NCBI GenBank assembly: GCA_022844105.1
Contig: JALHMJ010000008.1
Location: forward strand, 1-64,000
Direction: 5' to 3'
Origin: Hyphomicrobium sp.
GTDB taxonomy: Bacteria > Pseudomonadota > Alphaproteobacteria > Rhizobiales > Hyphomicrobiaceae
Length of the DNA stretch: 64,000 bases
The notes under the pieces are model-generated. The model saw nothing but the letters and a program-made list of their open reading frames with translations, searched no databases and was not told the DNA's origin. Shown in pieces: positions 39,793-49,436 of this stretch. Every line of letters begins with the position of its first letter. Within the stretch, counting starts at the first letter, position 1. The position numbers and the translations under genes are program-made.

Positions 39793-42144
39793 TCAATCCA
39801 AGTCGGGCCTCGAGCTATTAATCAGCTGTCTCAACTTGTCGCCGAGTTGTTGACTGGTGTAGGGCTTGTTCAACAAATTGACCCCGGCATCGAGGCGGCC
39901 GTGATGCACGATGGCGTTACGGGTATATCCGGTGGTAAACAGAACGGGCACGCCGGGAAACTTTTTACTGAACTCTTCCGCAAGTTGTCGGCCATTGAGA
40001 TCACCACCCAATACGACATCGGTAAAGAGAATGTCGACACGCTCCGTCTCCGACAGCGCGGCCAGCGCCGACTTCCCGTCAGCCAACGCTATGACCTGAT
40101 ACCCGGCATCGCGAAGAACTTCGACCGCGTAGTCGCGCACGCCGTCATCGTCCTCGACGAGAAGGATCGTCTCTCCGGCCAGAGCGCGCGCGACGGGCTG
40201 CTTGCGTTCCGACCGTTCGACGGGCGGCGTATCTGCCGCTGGCATGCGAGGCAGATAGATCTTGACCGTCGTGCCCTCGTTCACCTCGCTATAGATTCGG
40301 ATGTGCCCGCCTGACTGCTTGACGAAACCGTGGATCATGGCGAGCCCTAGCCCAGTTCCCTGACCGGGCGGTTTGCTCGTAAAGAATGGTTCGAAAACTT
40401 TATGGATTTTGTCGGGTGGAATGCCCGTGCCGGTGTCGCTGACGCTTAACATGACGTACTGACCGGCCTTGATATCTCCGACCTGCGCAACGTAGCTCTC
40501 GTCAAGATAAGCGTTGCTGGTCTCCACTGTAATCTGGCCTCCGTTCGGCATCGCGTCGCGGGCGTTCACGACAAGATTGAGCAGGGCGTTTTCCAGTTGG
40601 TTCTCATCGGCCAGAGCAGGCCAAAGACCCGCACCCGAGACGGTTTCTATTTTGACCGTTTCGCCGGCCATCCGCGTCATCATATCGGCCATGTCCGACA
40701 CCAGCGTTCGCACATCGACCGGCTTTGCAGCCAGTGGTTGTTGCCGCGCGAATGCAAGCAGCCGGTGCGTGAGTTTGGCAGCATTGCGCGCACCCTTCAT
40801 CGCCGCTTCAGCCGGTTTCAACAATGGCGCCGAGATCTCAGGATCTGCGTTACGAAGACGCCGCTGCAGGGTGTCGATGTTTCCAATGACGATGGTCAGC
40901 ATATTATTGAAGTCGTGTGCGATGCCGCCGGTCAATTGACCGATCGCATCCATCTTCTGCGACTGGCGCAGTGTGCCTTCAATTTCCTCCCGCCGGCGCA
41001 TTTCGGCAACCAGGTCACTCGTCCGCTCGCTGACCTGGGTCTCGAGTTGATTGTTGATGCGTTCGAGATCTTCCCCGCGTTGATGCAACTCTTTGGAGGC
41101 CGTGGCGAGACTTTCGGCAATAATATGAGCCTCGAGAAACGACGGCTGCTGCGGCAGCGCTTGGGTGCCCTGGCCGATGGCTCGCGCTGCTTCGGCCAAT
41201 GCCGCCATGTTGCGACCTGCCCGCGACGACAGCCACCATGCCAGCCCAAGGCTTGATAGCAGAAGCACGCTCGCGACGATTGCGATCGACCACAGAAGTT
41301 GACGTACGGGCTGATCGAGTTCGGCTTCGAGTTGAGCAACTCCGACCGTCCATCCATGCGACGTCGGTGCGTACCCAGTCAGAATCCAATTCCCCTCCAC
41401 GGAGACATTCTGGCTCCAGCCTTCACGGGCCTCCGCAATGGCCTTTCGCCAGCCCGGTGCGATCAACGTGCCGAGCCTTTCGGTATGCTCCGGGATGCGA
41501 GCCACGAATTTGCCCTGACGGTCAGCAATCGCGACCACGTAGCCTTCCGAGTACTGCGTTTCCAACAGTTTCAAAAACCTGTCCGGCGGAACACCGATTG
41601 TGATGCAAAAGATGGGTTTGCCATCGCGGTAGACTGGCACCATCACAAGGATGCTGAGCCGTTGCGACGTTGCCGCAAGCAAAACATCGCTGACTTGTAT
41701 TTTACCGGTCGCAAAAGCACGCGCGACGAGGTCCTGAGCGGCAAGTATAGGCAGCGCTGTGCCGACCGGCACCAGAGTGGCCATCAATGTGGTGCCGTCA
41801 GGGCTCGTGACGTTAAGCCAGGAACCCGGCACGAACTCCAACGCCTTGTTGGCTTCTTGCCAGAATTCTTGAAAGTTCCCGGCCTGAAGTTCCGGTGAAT
41901 TTGCCAGCGTTGATGCGATCGCCGCGTGTGTTCCAATTTCGCTGTCGACCAGTCCGGCGAGCGTTCGCGCGTTGGTCAGCAATCCCTGACGAATGCTCTG
42001 CCGTTCCTGGTTAACCATCTGCAGAAAAATGATCATCGCCAAAAGCAGCAAGGGTAGTGCTGTTGCCAGCGCAAGCAGGCGAAGTTGGAAAGCCAGCGTG
42101 CGGCGCCCCAGGTCGACCGACAAGAGGTTTTTGATCGCGCGCAT
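39793..42144 (-). CDS. hybrid sensor histidine kinase / response regulator
   Basis: The 783-residue protein is a membrane sensor. TM1 lies at about 22-44. A periplasmic region of about 240 residues follows, with a dCache-like pattern (GSWLNVTSPDGTTLMATLVPVG ... VYRDGKPIFCITIGVP ... SEGYVVAIADRQGKFVARI). TM2 is at about 284-306. Then come a coiled linker, a HisKA domain with His410 (GGIAHDFNNML), a HATPase domain (LLNLVVNARDAMPNGG, SDTGTGIPPDKI, GTGLGLAMIHGF) and a C-terminal receiver with Asp709 (FTDVVLGG). The ligand is unknown. It is divergent from a second regulator/kinase pair, so the two may work together. Confidence 0.9.
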   Translation of the reverse strand: MRAIKNLLSVDLGRRTLAFQLRLLALATALPLLLLAMIIFLQMVNQERQSIRQGLLTNARTLAGLVDSEIGTHAAIASTLANSPELQAGNFQEFWQEANKALEFVPGSWLNVTSPDGTTLMATLVPVGTALPILAAQDLVARAFATGKIQVSDVLLAATSQRLSILVMVPVYRDGKPIFCITIGVPPDRFLKLLETQYSEGYVVAIADRQGKFVARIPEHTERLGTLIAPGWRKAIAEAREGWSQNVSVEGNWILTGYAPTSHGWTVGVAQLEAELDQPVRQLLWSIAIVASVLLLSSLGLAWWLSSRAGRNMAALAEAARAIGQGTQALPQQPSFLEAHIIAESLATASKELHQRGEDLERINNQLETQVSERTSDLVAEMRRREEIEGTLRQSQKMDAIGQLTGGIAHDFNNMLTIVIGNIDTLQRRLRNADPEISAPLLKPAEAAMKGARNAAKLTHRLLAFARQQPLAAKPVDVRTLVSDMADMMTRMAGETVKIETVSGAGLWPALADENQLENALLNLVVNARDAMPNGGQITVETSNAYLDESYVAQVGDIKAGQYVMLSVSDTGTGIPPDKIHKVFEPFFTSKPPGQGTGLGLAMIHGFVKQSGGHIRIYSEVNEGTTVKIYLPRMPAADTPPVERSERKQPVARALAGETILLVEDDDGVRDYAVEVLRDAGYQVIALADGKSALAALSETERVDILFTDVVLGGDLNGRQLAEEFSKKFPGVPVLFTTGYTRNAIVHHGRLDAGVNLLNKPYTSQQLGDKLRQLINSSRPDLD

Positions 42145-42280
42145 CCGATTTGTGAGCCCCCTGCAACCGTCAATGTTAACCCAGTCACCCCGCGCCCGCC
42201 TGGACGCTTTCGACCACTTGCTTTACCGTTCAAACTACTATGCGCATCCGCATCGAAAAACCAACCGGAGCATTTAGATA

Positions 42281-42634
42281 GTGCGCATTTTAGTCGTTGA
42301 AGACGAGGTTTTGATTTCCATGCTGCTCGGCGACTGGCTGAGTGAAATGGGACACGAGTTGGTCGGCCCGGCGCACACCGTGGCGGAAGCACTCGCACTC
42401 ATTGAAACCAATGCACCCGCGGCCGCCCTCCTCGACGTCAACCTTCACGGCGAGAAATGCGATGCGATCGCCGATGTTCTGGCTGCCCGAAACGTACCGA
42501 TGGCCTTCGCCACGGGATCACACGCGGATGCCATCGCGGAACGATTTTCCGGCTCCTTGACGCTCGCAAAGCCGTATGATTTCGACTCGGTCAGCACGGT
42601 CGTGGGAAAGCTAATGAGCCGCTCTCCAGCTTGA
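42281..42634 (+). CDS. single-domain response regulator
   Basis: The 117-residue receiver has the acidic pair in VVEDEVLISMLLGDWL, phosphoacceptor Asp52 in LLDVNLHGE, and the conserved Lys in LAKPYD. There is no output domain. This form is common next to HWE-family kinases, and such a kinase gene starts 136 bp downstream. Translation starts at GTG (42281) after GGAG. It is probably the partner, or a phosphate sink, of the downstream kinase. Confidence 0.88.
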   Translation: MRILVVEDEVLISMLLGDWLSEMGHELVGPAHTVAEALALIETNAPAAALLDVNLHGEKCDAIADVLAARNVPMAFATGSHADAIAERFSGSLTLAKPYDFDSVSTVVGKLMSRSPA

Positions 42635-42770
42635 CACGTATTGGCCGGTCCCGGTTCTCGCGGACAGCCGATGAATGGTCGCCACAGGGATACACAAGGA
42701 CGAGATTTTTGCTGGTCACCGGCCGAGTGAGAGCGGAAACTGATCCGTGGATCGGTAAGCGGGTGCCCAA

Positions 42771-44621
42771 ATGTTCAGTCAACTGTTCAAAGATGCGTCA
42801 TTTCTTCCCCACGGGTTTTGTCTTCTTTGGAATCCCTGGTTGATTGGGGCCCACCTTGTCAGCGATATCGCGATTTTTCTAGCTTACGCCGCGATCCCGA
42901 TTGCCATTTACATCTTCCTGCGCAAACGGCCATCACTACAAATGAGCAATCTCGCTTGGCTTTTTGCGTTGTTCATTCTGTTCTGCGGACTGACGCATCT
43001 GGCGAGCGCCATTGCCCTGTATCAGCCAATTTATGAGGTGCAGGCCGCGATAAAGATTGTGACCGCGGCCGTTTCCGTTGCCACGGCTGTCGTAATTTTC
43101 CCCCTCATCCCCAAAGCGCTGGCCATTCCAAGTCCCGACGACCTCCAGAAACTGAATGCGCAACTCCAGCAGGAAGTCGAATCGCACAAGAACACCGCCG
43201 CCGAATTGCGCGTTGCACGCGATGAATTGCAAATTCGGTTCCGCGAGCAGCAGAGCGCATTGGCGCGCTCATCAGCCGTCATTGCCGCCCTGGACGAAAG
43301 TGCAGCAGTCTGCATATTCGCCAAGACGCTCGACGGTAAATTGATCATGGCGAACCCAGCGGTGATTGCAGCGCTTGGCCGGCCGGCGGAGGAACTCATT
43401 GGCAAGAATGACAGTGATTTCCTGACCAACGCCGAAGAGATCGCAAAAATCCGCGAAGTCGATCGGATGGTTTGTGAGTCGGGTCAGCCCGTCCGAGCGG
43501 TCGAAAGAGTAACGCCGCCCGGCGGTACGCAACGTGTTTACCTGTCCACTAAATTACCGTTGTGCAACGAGGAAGGAGAGGTTGAGGGGATTGTCGGCGT
43601 CAGCATCGACATCAGCGAGCGCGAGGCCCTGATGGAAAAATTGAGCCACAGCGAAGAAATCTTCCGCCTCGGCAGCGAGGCCGCACGCTTTGGAAGTTGC
43701 GCTGTGGATTTGACGAAGCAGGAAGTTCAAGTCTCGCAAAGTCTGCAGAAGATGCTGCATCTGCCAAGCGATACCGTTGACTTGAATGCCTTCCTGAATG
43801 CTGTGTTAAAAGAGGATCGCCACGAAATATTGATCGCGCTGCGGTCGCAGGAGCCTGTCGAAATAGAGTTTCGTGCGAAGGCCGATGATGGAAGCACGAG
43901 CTGGTATCTTCTGCGTGGCCAGCACAACCAAACAGGCGGCGCAGGGCATTTTCTGGGTGCGGTCGTTGACATCACGCGTCGCAAGCGCGCGGAAGACCGC
44001 ACCAGTGAACTCATGCGGGAACTGATTCACCGGGGTCGCAACCTGCTCACGGTCGTTCAGGTCCTCGCGCGCAATAGCCTGACGCCGCCGCGAACGTTGC
44101 AGGAGGCTCGCGATGTCTTCATTGAACGGTTACATGCATTCGCTCGCGGCTATGAACTATTCGTCGACGGCGATCATGTCGGCCTCACGTTCCGCGATCT
44201 CCTCCAGACGGAGGCCAGCCGCTTTACCGGTCAGTTTGCGCTGGATGGTCCCTCGTTTCTTGTGAATGAACGGGCGGCCCAGACACTCGGACTGATCTTT
44301 CACGAACTGACAACGAATGCGGCGAAGTACGGCGCACTATCCAGGCCCGACGGTCGCGTCGATGTTGTGTGGCGCGTTGACAGCGACGGTGAATTGACGT
44401 TCGCGTGGCGCGAGTCCAACGGTCCACCCGTCGATGCCCCCTTGAAGAAGGGATTTGGCACCGGATTGATCGAGCGCATGGTCCGGTCCGACTTCAACGC
44501 GCAGTCCTCCTGGCAATATGATGTGCGCGGCTATGTCTTTCGATTCAGCGCGCCCGTCGATAAGCTGCGCGCGGCATCCGTCGGCACGCCACAGCCCCAA
44601 ACCGATTTGATTAGCGCCTGA
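42771..44621 (+). CDS. HWE histidine kinase with ETR1-like ethylene-binding membrane domain
   Basis: The 616-residue protein starts with three membrane helices (about 24-118) that match the ethylene-binding domain of plant receptors. Asp32, Tyr39, Pro43, Cys72 and His76 (SD, AY, IP, CGLTH) correspond to ETR1 Asp25, Tyr32, Pro36, Cys65 and His69 with a constant offset of seven. Cys and His are the Cu(I) ligands. A conserved Lys (Lys95) follows in helix 3. A coiled linker (122-160) leads to two PAS domains (about 165-285 and 295-402; GIVGVSIDISERE and GAVVDITRRKRAED close them) and an HWE kinase domain with His420 (LIHRGRNLL), HELTTNAAKYGAL and W546-R-E548. Ethylene or another small ligand sensed through copper is an inference; such domains are known in cyanobacteria and some Proteobacteria. 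Confidence 0.9.
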   Translation: MFSQLFKDASFLPHGFCLLWNPWLIGAHLVSDIAIFLAYAAIPIAIYIFLRKRPSLQMSNLAWLFALFILFCGLTHLASAIALYQPIYEVQAAIKIVTAAVSVATAVVIFPLIPKALAIPSPDDLQKLNAQLQQEVESHKNTAAELRVARDELQIRFREQQSALARSSAVIAALDESAAVCIFAKTLDGKLIMANPAVIAALGRPAEELIGKNDSDFLTNAEEIAKIREVDRMVCESGQPVRAVERVTPPGGTQRVYLSTKLPLCNEEGEVEGIVGVSIDISEREALMEKLSHSEEIFRLGSEAARFGSCAVDLTKQEVQVSQSLQKMLHLPSDTVDLNAFLNAVLKEDRHEILIALRSQEPVEIEFRAKADDGSTSWYLLRGQHNQTGGAGHFLGAVVDITRRKRAEDRTSELMRELIHRGRNLLTVVQVLARNSLTPPRTLQEARDVFIERLHAFARGYELFVDGDHVGLTFRDLLQTEASRFTGQFALDGPSFLVNERAAQTLGLIFHELTTNAAKYGALSRPDGRVDVVWRVDSDGELTFAWRESNGPPVDAPLKKGFGTGLIERMVRSDFNAQSSWQYDVRGYVFRFSAPVDKLRAASVGTPQPQTDLISA

Positions 44622-44723
44622 TATGAGATTGATCCGCCTCACTGATATGCTGGCTGACCAGCGCATCTCGGGCCGTGTTCGGGCGTGCCGTGCGACAAAT
44701 GTCGTTTCCGACAAAGGTGCCAA

Positions 44724-47015
44724 ATGACAGTCAGGCTTTGGACGTCGGGACTTATCGCTTGTGTCACCATCTTTCTCGGCCCACCGGCAAACGCACAATC
44801 CTCGCCCGGTTCCGGGACACCGGCATTCGTTGGATCGCAAGCGTGTCAGGCCTGTCATATGAGCGAATTCAAAGACTGGCAGTCGTCGCATCATCATGCA
44901 GCAATGCAGCCGGCGAACGCGGAAACGGTGCTCGGCGATTTCAGTGGCGTCACCTTTACCAACCAAGGTGCAACGAGCACGTTCTTCAAGAAGGACGATC
45001 GGTATTTCGTTCGCACGCAGGGCCCCGACGGAAATCTCGCCGACTTCGAGGTGATGTACACGTTTGGAGTAACACCGCTGCAGCAGTATCTCATCGCGAT
45101 GCCCGGTGGGCGCTTTCAGGCGTTTGGCGTCGTGTGGGATACACGTTCGAAGGAGCAGGGCGGTCAGCGCTGGTATCACTTATATCCGAACCGCCCCCTC
45201 AAACCGGGAGATCCCCTCCACTGGACGGGTATCGACCAGAACTGGAATTACCAGTGCGCGTGGTGTCATTCGACGAACCTGCAGAAGAACTACGATGCCA
45301 AGAGCAAGACATTCCAGACCACGTGGTCCGAAGTCAGCGTCGGCTGCGAGTCGTGTCACGGCCCGGCGTCCGATCACATATCCTGGACAAAGGGCGCAAA
45401 GCACCCCGGTGACGGCCGGGGCTTCGCGGTACGTTTCGACGAGCGCAAACAGGCAAACTGGGTGATGGGAGAAAGCGGACAAGCCCACCGGACCGCGCCG
45501 CGAACCACTGCGAAAGAGATCGAGGTCTGCGCCAGGTGCCATGGCAGGCGGCAGCAGTTCTCATCGAGCGCAGACAGCATGCGCGTGCTGCTGGACGCGT
45601 TTCGGCCGTCGATGATCGAGCCTGGGCTATTTCACGCGGATGGTCAGCAGCGCGACGAGGTCTTCAACTATGCCTCGTTCGCCCAGAGCAAGATGTACGC
45701 GGCCGGCGTCACCTGTTCGGACTGCCATAACCCGCACTCAGGTAAACTGGTTGCGGACGGCAACGCCGTTTGTTCCAAGTGCCACGCGCCCGCACGGTTC
45801 GACACGACAGCGCACCATCACCACGCGGAAGGCAGTGCCGGCAGCAAGTGCGCGTCATGCCATATGCCGACCACAGTTTACATGGGCGTCGACGCGCGGC
45901 ACGATCACTCTATGCGCATTCCGCGGCCTGATCGCTCCGTAATGATTGGAACGCCGAACGCATGCACGATGTGCCACACCGACATGCCGGCGTCGAAGGC
46001 ACGTGATGCGGTCAAGCTCTGGTACCCATCGCCCAAACCCGGTACACAGGACTTCGCCGAAGCCTTCGATCTGTCGGACCGCGGCGCTCCAGGCGCCCAG
46101 GCCGCTCTGATCAAGGTGGCATCGTCGCCGGCAAGTTCCCCGATCGCGCGCGCCAGCGCCTTGATGCGTCTTGGCCGCGCGCCATCACCGGACGCTCTGG
46201 CTCTGGCCGTGGGGTCCCTCAAGATCGACGACCCGCTGGTGCGTAACGCGGCCATCGCCACCATCGCAGGGGCCGACCCAGCGACACGCGCAGCAACCCT
46301 CAGCCCGTTGCTGCAAGACCCCTCTCGAATGGTACGCATGGATGCGGCCCGCGCGTTGGCGGGTGAACCGGAAGCAGCACTCGATGCGACACAGCGTGTC
46401 GACTTCGACACGGCCCTTGCCGAATACATTGCAGGCCAGCTCCACAACGCCGAACGGCCAGAGTCGCAAACCAATCTCGCAGGACTTTACCGCGATCGGG
46501 GAATGGCAGATGAGGCTCGCGCTGCCTACCGAACGGCCATCGAACTCGATTCAACATTTGTCGCCGCCAGTATTTCGCTCGCCGATCTTGAGCGGACGGC
46601 CGGCAACGAAAGCGGTGCGGAAAACATCCTACGAACCGCCATCGCCGCCAATCCGACATCGGGTCCCGTGCAGCATGCTTTAGGGCTCAGTCTGATCCGC
46701 CAGAAGCGAACGGCTGAGGCCATGCCGCTTTTGGCCGAGGCGGTCGAGAATGCACCGGAAGACCCGCGGTTTGGTTACGTTTACGCGATTGCCCTGCACA
46801 GCACGGGCGACGCAGGCAAAGCGCGCGAGGTCTTGATCAACACCCTGGCGCGTCATCCGTACGATCGGGCTAGCCTGTTGGCGCTCACGTCCTATGACGT
46901 CGAGGCCAAACAGTTTTCCAGCGCGCTGGAGTCCGCACAACGGCTGCTCGAATTGGAGCCGGCCAACCCTCAGTTCATGACCCTCGTTGACGGACTGAAG
47001 CAGAAACTCCGTTAA
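44724..47015 (+). CDS. octahaem c-type cytochrome with HEAT/TPR-like C-terminus
   Basis: The 763-residue protein has a signal peptide (LWTSGLIACVTIFLGPPANA) and eight CxxCH haem sites, starting at residues 41, 178, 208, 269, 331, 350, 376 and 414. Many extra His residues could be distal ligands (SSHHHAAM, TTAHHHH). The spacing resembles the cytochrome c554/doubly-CxxCH families. After residue 430 come HEAT-like repeats (LVRNAAIATIAGADP, MVRMDAARALAGEPE) and then TPR units (ESQTNLAGLYRDRGMADEARAAYRTA, GPVQHALGLSLIRQKRTAEAM). It should be periplasmic and transfer electrons to or from a partner bound by the repeats; no oxidoreductase gene is adjacent. The ATG at 44724 is preferred to a start 13 codons upstream, because only it gives a standard signal peptide. 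Confidence 0.88.
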   Translation: MTVRLWTSGLIACVTIFLGPPANAQSSPGSGTPAFVGSQACQACHMSEFKDWQSSHHHAAMQPANAETVLGDFSGVTFTNQGATSTFFKKDDRYFVRTQGPDGNLADFEVMYTFGVTPLQQYLIAMPGGRFQAFGVVWDTRSKEQGGQRWYHLYPNRPLKPGDPLHWTGIDQNWNYQCAWCHSTNLQKNYDAKSKTFQTTWSEVSVGCESCHGPASDHISWTKGAKHPGDGRGFAVRFDERKQANWVMGESGQAHRTAPRTTAKEIEVCARCHGRRQQFSSSADSMRVLLDAFRPSMIEPGLFHADGQQRDEVFNYASFAQSKMYAAGVTCSDCHNPHSGKLVADGNAVCSKCHAPARFDTTAHHHHAEGSAGSKCASCHMPTTVYMGVDARHDHSMRIPRPDRSVMIGTPNACTMCHTDMPASKARDAVKLWYPSPKPGTQDFAEAFDLSDRGAPGAQAALIKVASSPASSPIARASALMRLGRAPSPDALALAVGSLKIDDPLVRNAAIATIAGADPATRAATLSPLLQDPSRMVRMDAARALAGEPEAALDATQRVDFDTALAEYIAGQLHNAERPESQTNLAGLYRDRGMADEARAAYRTAIELDSTFVAASISLADLERTAGNESGAENILRTAIAANPTSGPVQHALGLSLIRQKRTAEAMPLLAEAVENAPEDPRFGYVYAIALHSTGDAGKAREVLINTLARHPYDRASLLALTSYDVEAKQFSSALESAQRLLELEPANPQFMTLVDGLKQKLR

Positions 47016-47154
47016 CTCGTTTCAGCTCAGCCAAACGAACCGCGCGTACCGAGGGAAATACAATTTTGAGCCGGCGCCGTCGCCAGACGTATCAAACGGG
47101 CCTTTTGCAGCGGTTGAATGCTACAATTGTGACCAGAAATCCGCATAGCGCGGG

Positions 47155-48360
47155 TCAGTCTCCGAACCCCGGCGGCGCTTTGTGCCACGGGTACCCTTTG
47201 AGTCCCAGGCCGAAACCATAATCAAAAAGCTTGTTCATATAGGCGCGATCAAACGGACCCTTGTAGGGTTCCGTGAAGTCGTCCCCGATGTAGGCAAGAT
47301 TGTAGCCAACGCCATCCCGTTTGGTCGTGAGGTAAATGCGAAAGGTATCGTTGGTTCCGTTTGCCGCGATCATTGCTGAAGCGGCTTGCGTGGCAACTGA
47401 AAGCGTCTGCCGTTGAACGTCGGATTCCTCCCTAAAAAGCCGGCCATTACGAATGATGTAGGCAACGCGTTCGCGCAAAACACGATCCCGGCCTGCAGCA
47501 CGATTGAGGTTGAACGTCGGAGGATACAAGAAGGCCTGAGCTGTCGTTCCGCCATCGACGTGCATTTCTTGATAATTCATTCCTCCATGACTGACGTCCA
47601 GCATCACGGGAGGAAACACTCCCGGGATCGCAGCGGATGCCAGGAGAATGTCGACGATAAATTCGCGCGCCTTCGGATGACCGCTCGATGCAATGGCGCC
47701 GATGTCCCAGATGACCGGCCGCCCCTGATCAAGGTTCGTCGTCATGATCAGAAGGAGTCGGCCCTTGTCATACTCTTGCGCAATGCGTGTCATCATTTGC
47801 CGATCGACAAAGCGTGAGATCATGTTGCGCAGCGGTGCGCTGTCGGTCAGAGCGTCCGCGCTGACAGCAGCCACCAGAACCTTGCGGGGCTCAAAAACGT
47901 CTGACGCCTCTATGGTCGTATAGACTTGCGACAGTGCGAAATCGTATTCCGGTCCAATAAATACAAACGGCGCCGACAGTGCTCCGGTACTGACGCCTGT
48001 CACCAATTTGAAATTGGGTCTATTGCCTCGCTTACTCCAGCCACAAAGCAAGCCCGCGCCAAACGCCCCGTTATCACCGCCGCCTGAGATGGCCAGAAAA
48101 TTGGCAGGGGGCAGCACATGCGATGATGTTTTCGCGCCAATCGCGCGCCGTTCTTTTTCAATGGCAGTCCGGCCCAGAGCTTCCAGTCGCTTTCCGTCGG
48201 TGTCGGGGTAATAGCGTGCATTTGGAATGTCGAAAGGATTGGTCTCGGACGCCAGTGCCAAGGGCAGCGCCGGCAGGCGAGGCGGCGAGGCACAGCCCGC
48301 AAGCGTCAACAACACAAGCGCCACTAGATATTGCGAGCCAAGCAATCGGCGCACCACCAT
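47155..48360 (-). CDS. patatin-like phospholipase lipoprotein
   Basis: The 401-residue protein has a lipoprotein signal (VALVLLTLAGC, lipobox cysteine at about 23). The patatin fold follows: the oxyanion loop in ISGGGDNGAFGAGLLCGW, the catalytic Ser in GVSTG, and the Asp of the dyad in HVDGGTTAQAF. It should be a lipid acyl hydrolase anchored in the envelope. It converges with the cytochrome gene and is divergent from the DUF992 gene. Substrate unknown. Confidence 0.9.
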   Translation of the reverse strand: MVVRRLLGSQYLVALVLLTLAGCASPPRLPALPLALASETNPFDIPNARYYPDTDGKRLEALGRTAIEKERRAIGAKTSSHVLPPANFLAISGGGDNGAFGAGLLCGWSKRGNRPNFKLVTGVSTGALSAPFVFIGPEYDFALSQVYTTIEASDVFEPRKVLVAAVSADALTDSAPLRNMISRFVDRQMMTRIAQEYDKGRLLLIMTTNLDQGRPVIWDIGAIASSGHPKAREFIVDILLASAAIPGVFPPVMLDVSHGGMNYQEMHVDGGTTAQAFLYPPTFNLNRAAGRDRVLRERVAYIIRNGRLFREESDVQRQTLSVATQAASAMIAANGTNDTFRIYLTTKRDGVGYNLAYIGDDFTEPYKGPFDRAYMNKLFDYGFGLGLKGYPWHKAPPGFGD

Positions 48361-48610
48361 GCGTCACCACACCTATTGCATTGTTGCCGGAATGCGCATG
48401 TCTCGAAGCCTCGCGAATAAAAAACCGATCAATGTCCGCGTGATGATGTGGCAGATAGGCTGTTGATTGGCAAACGCGATGTGGCTGAACATTGTAACGA
48501 TTGTAATTCTGCTATTTCTTCCCCCGCGACATCGCAGTTGCGCGCCGACTAACGGTGGAATAATAGTGATCGGAGTGAAGATCAATGAGTTCAAGCGTAG
48601 GGCGTTACAA

Positions 48611-49093
48611 ATGACGATGCGATCGCAAGCGGGAAAACTTGCTGCTATTTCTTTTTTGATCTTCACGATGAGCGGCGCTGTGTCGGCGCAGGACGCTCGG
48701 TTGGTCGCGGGAACGCTGACATGCCGGGGCAATGGCAGCGTCGGCCTCATTCTTGGTTCCAGTCAACGGATGGATTGCGAATTCCAGAGAGTAAGAGGCG
48801 GAGCTTCGGTCAGTTACACGGCAAGAATAACGCGGATCGGTCTCGATATCGGCATTAAGGGCCGCAACACCATGGTCTGGACCGTTCTTTCATCGACCGA
48901 CAATCCAGATACCGGCGCGCTCGCTGGCCGTTATGCCGGTGTCGCAGCAAGTGCAGCGGTCGGTGTTGGCGTTGGCGCCAATGCGCTCATCGGAGGATCG
49001 AGCAATTCGATCGTCCTGCAGCCCCTGAGTGTCCAGGCACAAACCGGCGTAAACGTAGCCGTTGGTGTCAAAGGTCTCACTTTAAGCCGTTGA
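48611..49093 (+). CDS. DUF992 family exported protein
   Basis: The 160-residue protein has a signal peptide ending in AVSAQ and a mature domain with the DUF992 pattern: VAGTLTCRGNGSVGLILGS, MDCEF, YTARITRIGLDIG, MVWTVLSS, then GALAGRYAGVAASAAVGVG and the closing VALQPLSVQ-like and VGVKGL segments. The family is small, periplasmic and alphaproteobacterial, of unknown function. The ATG at 48611 is the best start; the frame is open upstream to 48467 with unrelated sequence. The 250 bp before it form the divergent promoter region with the patatin gene. Confidence 0.88.
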   Translation: MTMRSQAGKLAAISFLIFTMSGAVSAQDARLVAGTLTCRGNGSVGLILGSSQRMDCEFQRVRGGASVSYTARITRIGLDIGIKGRNTMVWTVLSSTDNPDTGALAGRYAGVAASAAVGVGVGANALIGGSSNSIVLQPLSVQAQTGVNVAVGVKGLTLSR

Positions 49094-49150
49094 ATGACGC
49101 GCTCTGTATCCGAAGTGGGTCAATCAACCATTCAAAAAGGGTAGGCGGAA

Positions 49151-49375
49151 ATGGCTTTCCAAACATATCCTCGCATCATTCGTACGGTCATAAGTGCTGC
49201 GATCGTCTCATCCGTTGCAATCATGCTTTTAGCGTCAGTCGCCGAAGCGCGCCGAGCGCGAAATGCGGTCATCGGTGGCACCATCGGCGCCGGCGTCGGA
49301 GCGTTGATTGATGGCGGCAGCGGTGCACGAACAGGTGCCGCGGCAGGAGCGCTCATCGGCGCTGTCGCACGCTAG
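49151..49375 (+). CDS. small glycine-zipper exported protein
   Basis: The product has 74 residues: a signal-like hydrophobic N-terminus (VISAAIVSSVAIMLLASVAEA), a short basic stretch, and a glycine zipper (IGGTIGAGVGALIDGG ... GAAAGALIGAVAR). Such zippers pack in membranes or form small oligomers. AGGCGGA precedes the ATG. It lies 57 bp after the DUF992 gene. The gene at 49888 encodes a paralogue with the same core. Confidence 0.75.
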   Translation: MAFQTYPRIIRTVISAAIVSSVAIMLLASVAEARRARNAVIGGTIGAGVGALIDGGSGARTGAAAGALIGAVAR

Positions 49376-49436
49376 TCACATCAACGATTGCGTCAGCAAA
49401 AGATCAGAAAATCAGCGTAGTTCTCGAGGTCCCCGC

